NCBI GenBank assembly: GCA_963576475.1 | Contig: OY754982.1 | Location: forward strand, 19,349,717-19,413,716 | Source: Molanna angustata | Lineage: Eukaryota > Arthropoda > Insecta > Trichoptera > Molannidae | Length of the DNA: 64,000 nucleotides | Direction of reading: 5' to 3' | Shown: positions 35,613-48,950 of the stretch, piece by piece | How positions within the stretch are numbered: position 1 is the stretch's first letter | Layout of the letters: every line of letters begins with the position of its first letter | Made by a program: the position numbers and the translations under genes | Notes under the pieces: generated by a model | Told to the model about the DNA's origin: nothing | The model's input: the letters and a program-made list of their open reading frames with translations, nothing else | The model's database searches: none

Positions 35613-36441
35613 TACCTAGGTAATGTGTTGTATAGAAAACCAAATATCTTTAAATATTAAACAATTTATATTTATGGGTTTATAGTTTGATACTTATTCT
35701 TCAACTATACATACTATCGCTATCGACAGTTGGATCTCATGTGTTACATGCAACTAATTTTAAAAATCTGTTGGTTAAAAAATCATCTTATTTTATAATA
35801 GACGAGTTTTCAATCGAATGTTGATATTCATTTTCGTTCAGTGTTTGAGTTCCTAAGTTGTTCAAGGTTTCAAAATAGTCGAGGTTTCAATCGTATGTTA
35901 ATATTGGTTTTCGTTCAGTGTTTTATTTTCTAAATATGTATATCTGTTGATTAAAAAATAAACTTAACATATTGATATTAATTATCTTTCAGTGTTACAG
36001 TTATTTAATAAATAAATTGTCGTCTATAATTATTTAGAATATGATATTGAATAGTACACAACATTCATTTCGAAATGATTGTTGAATACCTACTATTATT
36101 GTTTAATTATTATATTTTTAGTATCTTATGTAAATAAATAAAAAATTAACAAACTCATTCATTTTATTGTTAATCATTGGTATCATACTGTACACTTTCA
36201 TGGATCGATCCTCACTGCGTTCCACACAATGTGGGGTAACCATCGGCAGGTGAACGGGTGTGCATTATCCTATAAAAAAGCATGCCATGCGCATTTTTGT
36301 CGACACACCGGCATCTTTATTAATATATATTTTTTTTTAAATATAAAAAATGAATATGTCCTTGTTAAACAAGTACATATACATCTTCCTACGTTCCCTA
36401 AAAAAATCAAATAAATGCATGTGCTATAGGTAAACGAAATC

Positions 36442-36514
36442 GGTCGAGACAGGATTCGAACTCGCGACCACTGGATTACCAGCCCAGCGCGCTAGCCGCT
36501 CTGCCATCGACCCA
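36442..36514 (-). tRNA. tRNA-Thr-like sequence (pseudogene or SINE head)
   Basis: On the minus strand the sequence begins GGTCGATGGCAGAGCGGCTA and ends GAATCCTGTCTCGACC. The acceptor strands GGTCGA and TCGACC pair perfectly, box A (TGGCAGAGCGG) and box B (AGTTCGAATCC) are present, and the anticodon loop CTGGTAA would give anticodon GGT (Thr). The T stem pairs poorly (GCGAG against CCTGT), and a GGT anticodon is unusual in animals. I therefore favour a tRNA pseudogene or the head of a SINE over a working tRNA gene. Confidence 0.5.
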
Positions 36515-36917
36515 TCCATCCATTAAATTAATATAAATGATATGAGAATATTTTAAAGCTTGGTGACTGTTTATTTTCGATGTCACTAAATGTTTATTAA
36601 GGGTCATTTCATTTACTCCGTATATTATTTAAATCATTGGTTTTCAGTGAATTTTTGAGGAGTGAGTATAATTACTTTACCTTTTTTCAAACCATAGATT
36701 GGCCGCGTCCCGGCTTAAATAGAAATTCGTTAGTGGTAAACATAATTTCTACATTTCCGTAAAAGGGATTTAGGCTTGTATTATAGACTTCCCGTTTGTC
36801 ACGCAGATCAGATAACACATTGATTAGCGATCGTATTACTTAACTCTTGTTACACATTCTCTTTCGAACTCACCACAGTATCGTGTATTTGCGAAGAAAA
36901 TAAATAATAATGATACT

Positions 36918-37085
36918 TTCGAATATTTGTATTATTGCATATGCGCAAACATTGGATTTTTTTCTGTCGGGAGTCAATGATATTTAAGCCCTGTAGGTGC
37001 CTTGATTTCCCGGTTCTCCTACAATAAATATTCCAACTTCGTCTCTATTGAGATAATTAAAAATCTGTTAATGATACTTTCAACA
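36918..37085. repeat. Foldback family copy with 13-bp flanking direct repeats
   Basis: Outer end TCGAATATTTGTATTATTGC, GCGCAAACATTGG and CTGTCGGGAGTCAATGATAT is joined directly to AAGCCCTGTAGGTGCCTTGA and the reversed inner arm ending AATTAAAAATCTGT. Nearly the whole body and one inner arm are deleted. The word taatgatactttc stands on both sides (about 36908-36920 and 37068-37080), a credible target-site duplication. Confidence 0.85.
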
Positions 37086-37785
37086 AAATTTAAAAATATT
37101 ACAAACCCGGCAGATGTTGTACTAACTGTGTATAATGGTTGATGTTTATGTAATCCAACTGTCGATTTGTTTAAGAAAATTTATTTATCTAAACATATCG
37201 ACAGTACTAAGCCAAGATGCGCGTATTAGGAACATTTTGTATACCTACCATAGTGGACTTATTGCATGCAAAAAACACAAACTTAGAGGCTTCGCAGCAA
37301 ATATCATATTCTATATAATGTCGTCCATCATACCATCATGCTGTTTTCATATTCTGGTTAGAAAAAAGGACTGACCTCCATACTGTCCTATCTTGACATA
37401 CATACCTACATCTGTTGTATAGAAAACAAAATATCTTAAAATATTCAATAATTTGGATTTATGGGTTTATAGTTTGGTACTTATTCTTCAACTAACATAC
37501 TATCGTTATCGATAGTTGGATCTCATGTATTACATGCAACTAGTTTCTTATTGTTTTTTTTGCGTTTATCTTAATTACATATTTCAACTGTCGATTTGTT
37601 TAAGAGACCTTTGTTCTCTTAACATATCGACAATGTTTCAAGCCAGGATACGCGAGAATTGTATGCAGGGTCTACTTTTTTCACGGCTTTTCAAAGTCAT
37701 AAAACACCAACATAGTGGCTTCACAGCATATATGTTCCATACACGGATTTACTCAGAATTCGGAGTAAAATATTTCGTGTGAGTT

Positions 37786-37912
37786 TTGTGTGCGTATGCG
37801 TGTGCTTGTGCGTGCGTGCGTGCGTGCGTGCATGCGTGCGTGCGTGCGTGCATGCGTGCGTGCGTGCGTGCGTGCATGTGTGTGTGAGGGTGTGTGTGTG
37901 TGTGTGTCCGTC
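37786..37912 (+). repeat. GT/GC-rich simple repeat (TGCG)n and (TG)n
   Basis: Runs of TGCGTGCGTGCGTGCATGCG then GTGTGTGTGTGTG interrupt the beta segment of the array (the other copy, near 34738, has only a short GTGTCTGTGTGTCC). It is therefore an expansion of a pre-existing GT-rich word. The His/Thr/Ala-rich open frames across it are artefacts. Confidence 0.95.
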
Positions 37913-38400
37913 TCCCCTTATAACTTTTGATCTGCTCAATTTACAGAGCCCAAAACTTCAGAATACATAAATAGTTATAGGCCTACAAAACTTTTATACT
38001 CAGAATTTTGAATTTTTGTTTCAGTCAGGGGTTATCAACTTTTGAATTTTTACTTTATTTTTCCATATATCTCAGAAACCATAAAAGCTTGAACGCTGAA
38101 AAATTGGTACGAACATAGACAAATACAAAATCTCAAACGAGTTTTTTCAAAAAAATTCCAGAGTTTCTCAAACATTTTTTATTAAGAAAAACATTTTTTT
38201 AAATTTATGTGTTTAACTGCCTATATTTCCTTAGTTTTTAATAATATCGAAAAAAACCGAAACAATCCAAATAGATAATTTAATTTTCTATAAAACATAG
38301 TAACATTGTAGTAGTACATCTCAAATTTACATAAATTGAATTTAGTGACGACATTGCTTCATACGATTTCTATGGCAGTCGCCTATACACAATATTATAA

Positions 38401-38427
38401 TATATTATGTAGGTATCTACATTCATG
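38401..38427. other. Short AT-rich spacer
   Basis: Separates the end of the tandem array from the SINE body; nothing recognised. Confidence 0.3.
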
Positions 38428-38575
38428 TTTATAAATTTATTTAAAATTATTTCTCACGTAACTCTTGCTTATCGGGGCTGGAAACACTAGGTAAATAAAT
38501 TAGATGAAATTGTCGAATAGCAATGAAATGGCCACATGCACAGGGTGCAAGGAAGTATTTATTATTATTTTTAAA
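38428..38575 (+). repeat. SINE body, head missing (5'-truncated)
   Basis: TTATAAATTTATTTAAAATT, CTTATCGGGGCTGGAAACAC, ATGAAATTGTCG, GGCCACATGCACAGGGTGCA and AGGAAGTATTTATTATTATT. The first half matches 49140-49190 (after a tRNA-like head) and the second half matches 53180-53275. This copy therefore proves that those two separated pieces belong to one SINE family. Confidence 0.75.
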
Positions 38576-39837
38576 TTTTATATATATTTTTTCAATGGCG
38601 AGCCTTTGAATTTTGTTTTATTTTATAATTTATTTTGAAAGAAATAATGTTTGGGTACATATTAAATTTATATGATGTACCTAGTACGTAAGTACTTCAT
38701 CTAATAAATAGTGACATTAAACAAAGTAGGTACCTATGTAGTGTGTTTTATATAATATTTAAATAATGAATTTCCCCAACATTTTTTAACACAAAATTAT
38801 CTTTTGACTAAATATATCACAACAAAAAAATCAAATAAAAACTTTTGTTATTTGTATAATATACGAGTACTTCAAAATATATAAAAGATTCATAAAATCC
38901 TAGATGTTATACTCCCGGTTGATATCTATATGAAAATTTAAAAAAAAGTTCAACGCTCTTAAATTTGTGCATGCCTTTCGATTACACGATTGTATAAAAC
39001 TCTACGATAGAGGAGATCAAATGTTTGTTGGTGTAACATCGTTGAAAAAATATTGAGATGGTCTTATGTTATACTAATGTAGTTTTCTTCAAAACTGCGT
39101 ATAAAAACACCGTCGGACTCAACAGTAAGCTGTCAATAAATTGAACAATAATTCACAATATGTTTCTAAACATCGTAGGTATTTAAAAAAACATAGTTGT
39201 TAAATTGATAATATCAGTCCATCGACATTGAAATAAACATCCCTATAATATAGAACGAGCAATTTAATTGATATATTTTTTTTAATATCCTTATTGATAT
39301 TACAAAAGATGTTTTTAATTTTACTCTGACACTAATGAACATTCGGACAAACTTCACCATCACACCACAGATGTTTGTCATAACATTGTACGTAAGTTAA
39401 TGTAAAATAATCCTTACAAATAATAAGTAAAATGTTGTTAGTACGCATGTTGATGTTAACTCATTATGGACAGTATTTATGTCTTCAATACGCATGTCTG
39501 GAGCAAAGCACGGACCGGGACAGTGTTCTGTCCTTTTCTAACACATACCAATGAAGCGCTATCTGTGTCGCTCAAAATCACGGATCGGCAAAATTTCGTA
39601 TTACTATGAGATAATATGTAGAAAAATTACGTTCATATAAATTATGCACACAATCCTATAATATACGAATTTTGGCGCTATATACAAACACGCATCTACT
39701 AACAAAGTTACTAGGTACCATTATAACGTATTTTGGCAAGTGTTTTGAATAAGTTTTTTGGATATAATAAATATTTATTAATTTTAGAAGGCAGTGTAGT
39801 GCACTTATGTACACACTAAGAAATCGCCTGTGTACAG
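38576..39837. other. Gene-free AT-rich stretch
   Basis: No coding or RNA signal recognised. Confidence 0.45.
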
Positions 39838-40150
39838 AAGGCGTAGTAATAAAGCTAGAACAAATGGACGTGAAAACTATATAAAATATACGAAATATAT
39901 AAAATATCGAAAAATATACACATGGACGCAAGTATGATGTCAATTATGCATAGGAAAGTTTTTAATATACACCGGAAGTAGTAATAAAGATAGAAAAATG
40001 GACGTGAAAACTATATGAAGAAATATATAAAATATACAAAAAATATACACCGGACGCAGTAATAAAGATAAAAAAATGGACGTGAAAACTATAGGAAGAT
40101 ATTTGTAAAATATACAAAAAATATACACATGGACGCAAGTATGAAAATGA
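39838..40150 (+). repeat. Degenerate tandem repeat, 78-135-bp spacing
   Basis: AGTAATAAAG(A/C)TAGAA then ATGGACGTGAAAACTATA starts at 39845, 39980 and 40058, followed by AAAATATAC runs and TACAC(C/A)GGACGCA. The GGACGCA word links it to the module next to the (TA)n at 40342 and to 33567-33955. Confidence 0.85.
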
Positions 40151-40284
40151 CGTGTCAAACGTACCAAAATAGGATAAAACTGAATATTTATATTTTTCAA
40201 TTTACAAGAAAAACCTTATGGCTACAATGATTGTGAGCAACAAATAGCTCTAAATTCACTGACATAAACCTAAAATAATAAGTA

Positions 40285-42199
<1,915 letters not shown>

Positions 42200-42340
42200 T
42201 CGGCCTTTGTGGCTCAGTTGGTTAGGTATCTGACTGCTGATCCAAAGGTCCTGGGTTCGATTCCCGGTGGAAACACAGTTGTTAATTGTTTGACGTTTTG
42301 GTTGGCAACATATTTCAGTTTTCCTTACATTTCAACACAT
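42200..42340 (+). repeat. tRNA-headed SINE (pol III boxes A and B)
   Basis: The head at 42200-42276 has box A (TGGCTCAGTTGG) and a perfect box B (GGTTCGATTCC) about 30 bp apart, with CCTGG/CCCGG forming a T stem. The anticodon arm does not pair well, so it is not a tRNA gene. A similar head is at 48951-49030. The body after ACACAGTTGTTAATTG is short and its end is not clear. Confidence 0.7.
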
Positions 42341-42534
42341 CCTAGATAAATGTTCTCTAAATTATTAATTTTTTTAGACAAATAAATCCGAAAACAATTC
42401 ACATTAATCGTTATTTTCTATATAAAAACGATGTGGTCTGGAACCAAAACGTCAAAAATCTCCCCTGAAAAATGACTCACATTCGATTCATACAAAATTT
42501 TCTAACTGCGACATCTAGTGTATTATATGAAAAC

Positions 42535-42592
42535 CTATGGTAATCACTAGGGTTTTGATTTCGCCGGTCGAACCAGACTTGCCCCCCAGGTC
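42535..42592. mobile_element. Palindromic MITE half-copy (copy 4)
   Basis: GGTAATCACTAGGGTTTTGA, TCGCCGGTCGAACCAGAC and TTGCCCCCC are the right-hand end of the 31712 element. The left half is missing. Confidence 0.8.
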
Positions 42593-43357
42593 TTCTGAGT
42601 TAATGCACCTAAAGCCAGCCTGACACGAGGTATTATTCCAACTCATGTGGAATATGAACTGTAGTGTTTGCAGTCATTTTTGAAGTCATGAACTGAAAGT
42701 GTGTATCTCTTTAGTCTATGCTTATCTATCTACTACATTGTCATTCGTCATACAAAGGAAGAAATATTTTTTTATTTCATAATGTTTTGTAAAGTTTTAT
42801 TCTTATTCTTTTTGATTGATCCAGACGTACTATAAAAAAATATCGGCACATCGGAGTTCTTCGATATAATTGCTATGATTTGGAATGTTCTTACTACTGT
42901 TTTTTTAGGATATTGTTTCTCGCATCACTGTATATTTGGCCTTTGAATGTACGGTTTTAAGTATTATAAATACATTCCATTTATTTTCAAATAATCTCAT
43001 TTTTCTATGAAAATGGATCTTCTAATGAGAGTTCTTCGTTTAATATGCTACAAAGCTCCTTAATTTTTTTTCTCTTATCCAATTGAGATCGCATAGGTAC
43101 ATTTTTTGCTAGAGTGCCTCACAGGTAATCAAACTCACTCAAAAAATAATAAAAAATCATTAATGCAAGTTATTTGACAGTCAAGAGAGATAATTGCTAT
43201 AATATCGATATGTAATTTCAATATAATGTTTTTATCGATATGTAATTTCAATGCAAAAGCTATAAAGAAAACAAAACATATAAACATATAAGCATAAACA
43301 ATAAAGAAACGGAGGGGACAGGAGGGGGGGGGACAAGGATAGGATAAGGAGACAAAT
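42593..43357. other. Gene-free AT-rich stretch
   Basis: Contains a direct duplication of ATCGATATGTAATTTCAAT (about 43204 and 43232) and a G-rich run at 43310-43335. No gene recognised. Confidence 0.45.
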
Positions 43358-43470
43358 TTAGGTGTTATGTGTAAGGAAATGATTCCTCAGATTTTTTTTG
43401 AAAGCGGGAAGTGTTAATGAAACTCGAAGTTGCGATGGGGTGTGATTCCAAAGACGAGCTGCTTGTACAT
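43358..43470 (-). pseudogene. LINE ORF2 extreme C-terminus
   Basis: The minus strand reads VQAARLWNHTPSQLRVS, then LPAFKKNLRNHFL and a TAA at 43358-43360. The pattern A-x-x-L-W-N-x-x-P-x-x-L-R followed by F-K-x-x-L-x-x-x-L/F is the standard ending of Jockey/CR1-type LINE proteins. About 35 codons remain. The G-rich DNA beyond it (43310-43357) would be its 3' UTR. Confidence 0.55.
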
Positions 43471-43714
43471 TCAAAATTTATTTCTATTTAGGATATTAAT
43501 GTGTATTGTAAAACTTTCGATTGTTTATAAATAGTAAATTGTTTTCGCTTTGGCACAAATCATCCTCATTATAGGGTGAGTTGCCTAAAATAACATAGAA
43601 TAGAATAGAATAATATCCGATTAATAAGTACTTGTGGATATTTTACGTAGTAGAATTCCATTTTAAATTTTATTAAAAGTAAAACAATTTGTTTTAAATT
43701 CTACGTATATTTGT

Positions 43715-43790
43715 TAGTTCGTCGATAGCTATTTCGCCTTGCTAGGGCATCTTCAAGACTATGACGGCGTGGAGTTTCTGTCGGGTTATA
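43715..43790 (-). mobile_element. Hairpin module (iv): GAAGATGCCC...GGCGAAAT
   Basis: On the minus strand near 43773-43722: TAGTCTTGAAGATGCCC, TAGCAAGGCGAAATAGC and TATCGACGAAC. GCC and GGC pair as a short stem closed by CTAGCAA and followed by GAAAT, preceded by CTTGAAGAT. The layout equals modules (i)-(iii). This exact kind of sentence is familiar from terminal repeats of Penelope-like elements. No (TA)n adjoins this copy. Confidence 0.5.
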
Positions 43791-44597
43791 TAGGTAGAGG
43801 GTTGAGCTTACAATTTTTTGATTGGTCAGTATCAACAGAGTATTAAACAATGGCAGTGGGTGGAGACTATAGTTAAACTTAACAATTGACTGACCAATCC
43901 CTAAATATGTTTGTATACAGGTAGTTATATTTGTTTATTGATATAGTTCTAAGAATTTTATTTTATTGGTGGGTTATATTCTAGGTATAATATTTGTTTA
44001 TTTGTAATAAGTCGTTTCTTATGTCAGCTCTGTATTATAACTATATTATTAACTCTGTAGTTGTTAGTCGCTTGGTTTAGTGTACTACAAACATAAATAT
44101 AGTGAGAATCGATGGGAGAATATAAGCGGGGAGAGGATTTACCTGATGTCCGGCGTCTACCGGGAAAACCCTAGATCGGACTGACGATAGACGAATTCCT
44201 GACGAAATTCGGGTTGTCGAACATATTGGGAGTGAGAGATCTCAGTGGATACGTCTATGTATACATTTATATAGATATATTTACAGAAAGGAGAGACGAC
44301 TTCGTGGACCGCTGGGAATGCTGAAATGTCATCGGTGATTGATTGTGCCGTCAGGGTTTCGTAAATAATTCGATATTATCATTGCGCAAAATATCACATC
44401 GGTACATTCTTGTTTTGAATGATAAATACGTTATATTATAAAAAAAAAAATTTATTAGTTGCAGAGAATTCTCTTTTCCACTCTTTTACTCTTTTCAGCC
44501 TTGTATACTTTCTTTGTCAACTCTTAAAATGTGTAAAGATTCCGCAAAGTCTCTCTCTGGGTCACATCCTCTTCTTTTTCTTTGCCCATTTTGTCCC
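43791..44597. other. Gene-free stretch
   Basis: May contain further non-coding parts of the element at 43715, such as CAATTGACTGACCAATCCC. No coding pattern recognised. Confidence 0.4.
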
Positions 44598-44759
44598 TCT
44601 TGGTACAAGGGCGTATCCAGCTTTGGCGCCAGGGGGGAGGTCACATAGTCGTGGTCAAGTCACAAGAAATTATAATTTAATTTTGATAATAATAGATACA
44701 AGTAAAAAGTAGGTATTTTATGAATAAATGTAAGTACTGGATCCGCCCTTGTCTTAGTA
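44598..44759. mobile_element. hAT-type MITE with 8-bp target-site duplication
   Basis: The element is 146 bp (44606-44751). Left end CAAGGGCGTATCCAG and right end CTGGATCCGCCCTTG are inverted repeats with one mismatch. It is flanked by tcttggta (44598-44605) and tcttagta (44752-44759), an 8-bp duplication with one change, as expected for hAT elements. The internal sequence is non-coding. Confidence 0.9.
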
Positions 44760-45284
44760 CGTTATATTTAGGACACCGTCCTAGCTCTCACAATTCCTAT
44801 CCATTATATTATTTTCCTATTCCTTTCTATTGCCATCTCCTGTACTGATATATTTATTTAATAATTAATTTTGAAGTTTTTTTTGTATCTTTTTGTACAC
44901 CTTAATGATAATTTTCGTTGTTTTATTTTTGTATTACCGTAGTAAGTGTACTTTAGTAATTAGTGAAACAATCTTGTTTTTGTAGTTGTTGAATAATTAT
45001 TGAGTTTTTATGTATATTTCAAAACTGTTGTAAGCTATTGTATTGAAACACGCAAAAGGAATATCGTTCAAGAATCATTCATTATCCGAATAATTTAATT
45101 TGTAGAGATTTTTTTTGTGTGGCATATGTCATATGGGCAGGATTCTTCACCAGACAGCAGGATTAAAAAAAAGTAGAGATTTAAAAGACGTAACACAATC
45201 ACTTGGTTAATTACGAGTAAAAAATACGAACACTTCGAAATAAAAAGATACTTACCTATATATAAATAAATATGCCACTGTTGT
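44760..45284. other. Gene-free AT-rich stretch
   Basis: Nothing recognised. Confidence 0.4.
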
Positions 45285-45376
45285 AAGATCGAAGACAGAT
45301 CATCTCTTAGGTTTATTATTCTCGAAGAAAGATCATCTCTATTCGAAGAAAGATCATCTATTAGGTTTATTATTCT
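45285..45376 (+). repeat. Short tandem/direct repeats (GAAGAAAGATCATCT)
   Basis: CGAAGA(C/A)AGATCATCT occurs at about 45290, 45324 and 45345, and TTAGGTTTATTATTCT occurs after the first and third. The block is a recent local duplication. Confidence 0.85.
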
Positions 45377-46139
45377 TATTTCTAGAATAATAATGCTTGG
45401 TATACACGACGACACTGACACAAGTTTCAACGCTGTCTTCAATGGCGTTGACATGGTAAGGCATTTTATTTTGTGTCTGAGAGACACCGAAACTACACCT
45501 GTAACTCGGTGTACATACGTGGACACTTGATGTATACACTCAAGTGTCTAGTGTATTGTATCGTCGTGTGACCTGAGCATATGTATCTCTTTCAAACAAA
45601 TTTAAAGATAATTATTTCTTTTGAGTAATTTTTTTTGTTTTCATAACCGATTAAAAAAAGTATTGTCCTCCTCAAGCGAATGCTATATTTAAACGAAACG
45701 TCCCTGCGTGAATTCCCATACGTAAATAACGAGGAGAGTTATTTAAACAAACAACTTTATGACATACAGTTAATGTAAGTTATTTCTTCAATCCACAAGG
45801 TTGATATTATTATCATAAAAACAAAAAAGGAGAGAAAGATGTTATGTTAGACCATGACGGAAATAATTCGACGCTGTGTTTTGATTGACCCAAAACACGC
45901 GACGTTCGTGTTTGAGAATATACACATAATAATAATAATAATCAATATTTTAGTATTACGGCAGAACTTTACCTTCCTCCGTGGCATTGAAATTTTTCTG
46001 TACAACAAACCGTAATGTACTTATAATATGATGACCTTTGTGGCGCTACCGAATAAAAATAAGCGCCATAAGATGAAAATAATATGCTTTCTTCTCTAAA
46101 AAAATAAGTACTATATTATCTTCTTATTTCTGTAACATG
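45377..46139. other. Gene-free stretch
   Basis: No gene recognised. The minus-strand open stretch 45095-45526 crosses the repeat above and has no domain. Confidence 0.4.
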
Positions 46140-46300
46140 TCAGGTCCTTTCGACGTCAGCTTCTGTTTTGGCATAGGCATTTCTGTATTGGGCTAGTCGG
46201 AAAATTTCCACTCTGTGAACTCCGGTCCATTCCTTAATGTTTCTTTGCCAAGACATTTGTCTTCTACCCACACAACACCACGGCTACCCTCATGATGAGT
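46140..46300 (-). pseudogene. LINE C-terminal fragment (GRRQMSW motif)
   Basis: The minus strand reads VGRRQMSWQRNIKEWTG, then FRLAQYRNAY and a TGA at 46140-46142. G-R-R-x-x-S-W-x-x-N-I-x-x-W-x-G followed by L-x-x-A-x-x-R/D is the typical tail of endonuclease/RT LINEs. It is close to the SAYPVR-family fragment at 46445 but belongs to a different family. Confidence 0.55.
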
Positions 46301-46334
46301 TGCAGTAGATCGTATTAGTATAGACCGCATTATT

Positions 46335-46400
46335 CTAATATCGAATAATAATAATTACAATTTATTCATCGACATACTGTACTTTACAAACATAAAAAAA
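46335..46400 (-). repeat. Retroelement 3'-end-like repeat, copy 2
   Basis: AATAATAATAATTACAATTT, then TTCATCGACATACTGTACTT and TACAAACAT match 9441-9500 with few changes. Read on the minus strand it ends in (TTA)n. Confidence 0.5.
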
Positions 46401-46444
46401 ATAATAAAACGTAGTAACAAACTAATAACAAAGTAATAACAAAA

Positions 46445-47019
46445 ATACATACATACCATCACATTTTTCTATCCTGGCACGCATCCCTCGCCTCATCCAC
46501 ATTCATGCATCGTCTCATATAATATGTTCGTCTATTGCTCACACTTCTACCATTTCCGTCTTCTAAAATATCTTTCACATGGTCGTGCCATCCCTTTCTT
46601 GGGCGTCCCCGACTTCTCATTCCATTCCTTTCCGCTCTGTAAATTTTCTTCAACAGGCGCTCCTCATTCATTCTTCCCATGTGACCAAACCATCTCAATG
46701 TGTTCACTTTCTTTCTAGTAATGACATCTTTCTTCATCTTACATTCTTTCCTTATGTCCTCATTTCTTACCCGGTCATACATCGTTCTATTACAAATTAT
46801 TCTTGACGATCTAATTTCAACTGCATTTATTCTGCTTTCATGCGTCTTCTGCCATGTCCAGTTTTCACTTGCATACGTCAAGGTTGACACAACGATGGTG
46901 TTATGAATGGCAACTTCATTCATAATTAGTCTTAATGCTCCATTCACTCTGTTTCCTGCCATAACTCTTCTTTCGATCTGTTTATCGAGCCGTCCATTCC
47001 GTTGAAATATGCTTCTCAA
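46445..47019 (-). pseudogene. SAYPVR-family LINE fragment, longest copy
   Basis: Open for 186 codons on the minus strand, from NGRLDKQIERRVMAGNRVNG through IVVSTLTYASENWTW, NAVEIRS..ICNRTMYDRV, LRWFGHMGRM, a basic RGRPRKGWHDHV block and NVDEARDACQDRKM. The frame then meets a stop because the WRSVLSAYPVRDMA segment is deleted. The usual TGATGGTATGTATGTAT tail follows directly (plus strand ATACATACATACCATCACA). The copy shows what lies upstream of the 10.1 kb copy: the IERRVMAGN block, also traceable at 4265. Confidence 0.85.
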
Positions 47020-48950
47020 GTATACCTACATATTCGTCGACTTGCTCGAGCCATTCGTTGTATACTTATAATAACAACAAAAATAAAAGTAACAATAAAC
47101 CAACAACAAAATTAATAGCAAGTAGTAACAAACTAACAACAAAAATAAAAGTTATAAAGTTAATAGCAGTAAAAACAAAAGCAACAACAAAGTAAAATAA
47201 AGTGATCAAAAGTTCCCATTTGGATACATTAGTGTGTAGGTGATATGTTTTTCGGTGCGACACCTGAATGATTCACTAGTCCATTGACTGTGTCGAATCA
47301 CCCAGCTTTTATAAAAAAGAGTATTTCTCTGAGTTTCGTTTTGATCCCGATAATTTAAAACTTCCATTTTTTTTATATTTGTATAATAGATTACACAAAC
47401 ATCGTCAAAACTCTACAAACACTAAAGTCCCTGGGCTGTGTTCAGATAGAACACTCGTCGTCGGGTGTCGAATGTACCTGAAGTTGCAGATTATGGTGTT
47501 TTTCACACCAATCTCATTTATCATTCATGTCTTTTTTGGTTATATTTTCATCGAAAGACAACAATTGGGCAGTGGAGTAAATAATGCTCTCCGACTTTTT
47601 ATTGGAAGTTTTTAATATATATTTTCATAAATTAACCTCATTGTAAATGCATATTGTCATCATAAATAATGTCAACTGATACAATAGATACCACAGAAAC
47701 AAATATAAGTCATCTTACCGCAGATAAAATAGATGTCAACAGATACTATAACTGTCAGAGCGTTTTTCACCCGACGCGACGATTATACAGTGTTTGGAGT
47801 GTACACTCGACGTTCAATCTGAACTCGACAGAGTGTCTTTAGAGAGCGTCTATTTCCGGTTATTCTGAACTGCTTAGAGCGTCACTAAGTGTTCTCGGCG
47901 TTCATTGTGATCGCAGCCCTGGGTATCGTAGTTTCGTCACTACAGCGGGCACAGATGCACACTTAAACAGCGATCAGAGACTAAGAAGAAGTTTTACATT
48001 TGATCGTCTGGTTTGAACTGAATTTTAATAAACACTTTCAAAGTTATGGCGATTTCTTTACTCAAATAAACAAAACGTGGCCTTGTATGTATGTATGTAT
48101 GCTGTCGCTTACATACATACATAAATACTATAAATTTTTAAGCTGTCGCTTTTTGTAACTCTTTCACTGCTGCACGGGGGAGAACGAATTTTATGTTATT
48201 TTTTCGCAGTGATAAATCGCTCTACGAATTTGGCTTCAAAACCAGGTACGGAAAGATATCGGTTTCGTATTATTTGTCGACTTTGGATTCCTACATAAAA
48301 AAACTTCTACTTTCGCCATTTAAAAACAAATCAACTTTCCTATCGTAAATTTGAACCCGGAAAAACTTTTACTGCTCGATCTCGGTACGTACATACTTCA
48401 TCCAGCTGTACTGGAATAATTCAAGCCCTTATATACCCACTTCGGTTAAGGGACGCATTGATTCAAATAACTCATTAATTGGCTAATGCAAACAAAATCG
48501 TGTATTTATTTAATCGTTGTCTTTTTGTCACTAAATCTTTTGTTTATTTCTTGTCTTGGTATCTTTTGCTTTTTGTGGTATTTTTTTCGGTATACCTTAT
48601 TTATATTTATTTCCATTATTTACTATTTCAAAACATTTTTTACTGTCGAATGATTACTGGATTTGAACATTGAGAGGAATTTCGCAGTCACCTACCCCAC
48701 TCCATTGGGAACGCTTATCCCCGGAGCGGCTGCTCGCTGGATGACACCAGAAACTATGCTGATCCTATGAGGCAATTCTCAATCGTGAGTTCCCCTGCCA
48801 ATCGAACTGATTTTCAACAGAAACGTTTTGCTATTGGAATGAAATTATTTTAGAATTTCCGTTGCTTGGATTCGTTGGAAACTTTTAGAAACAATCCCAC
48901 CTTAAACATATGTTTGTACATTAATAGTAGGTAATAGTAGTTTGTACTAG
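47020..48950. other. Gene-free stretch
   Basis: A-rich AACAACAAAAATAAAAG-like simple repeats at 47070-47200. A small inverted repeat of TATGTATGTATG / CATACATACAT sits near 48086-48121. A less AT-rich patch lies at 48690-48800. No gene recognised. Confidence 0.45.

Larger units (their letters stand above)
34300..38400 (+). repeat. Decayed, permuted tandem array of an unclassified unit of roughly 1.2 kb
   Basis: Six recognisable segments recur in the same cyclic order. Alpha (CATATATCTCAGAAACCATA): 34312, 34903, 38063. Beta (ATAACTTTTGATCCGCTCAA): 34762, 37920. Delta (TGGCAGTCGCCTA): 35232, 38372. Epsilon (CATGCTGTTTTCATATTCTG): 35311, 37337. Zeta (GGGTTTATAGTTTG): 35677, 37461. Eta (CAACTGTCGATT): 34539, 37154, 37585. 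The order is alpha-eta-beta-alpha-delta-epsilon-zeta, then eta-epsilon-zeta-eta-beta-alpha-delta. This fits a tandem repeat with deletions and insertions, the latter including the foldback copy at 36918 and the tRNA-like sequence at 36442. No protein is encoded. Confidence 0.75.

Noticed and set aside
37721..37970. His/Thr/Ala-rich and Cys/Val-rich open frames
   Set aside because: Translations of the TGCG/TG simple repeat in a non-coding array.
42200..42276. Functional tRNA gene
   Set aside because: Boxes A and B are good but the anticodon arm does not pair and a similar degenerate head occurs at 48951; a SINE head is more likely.
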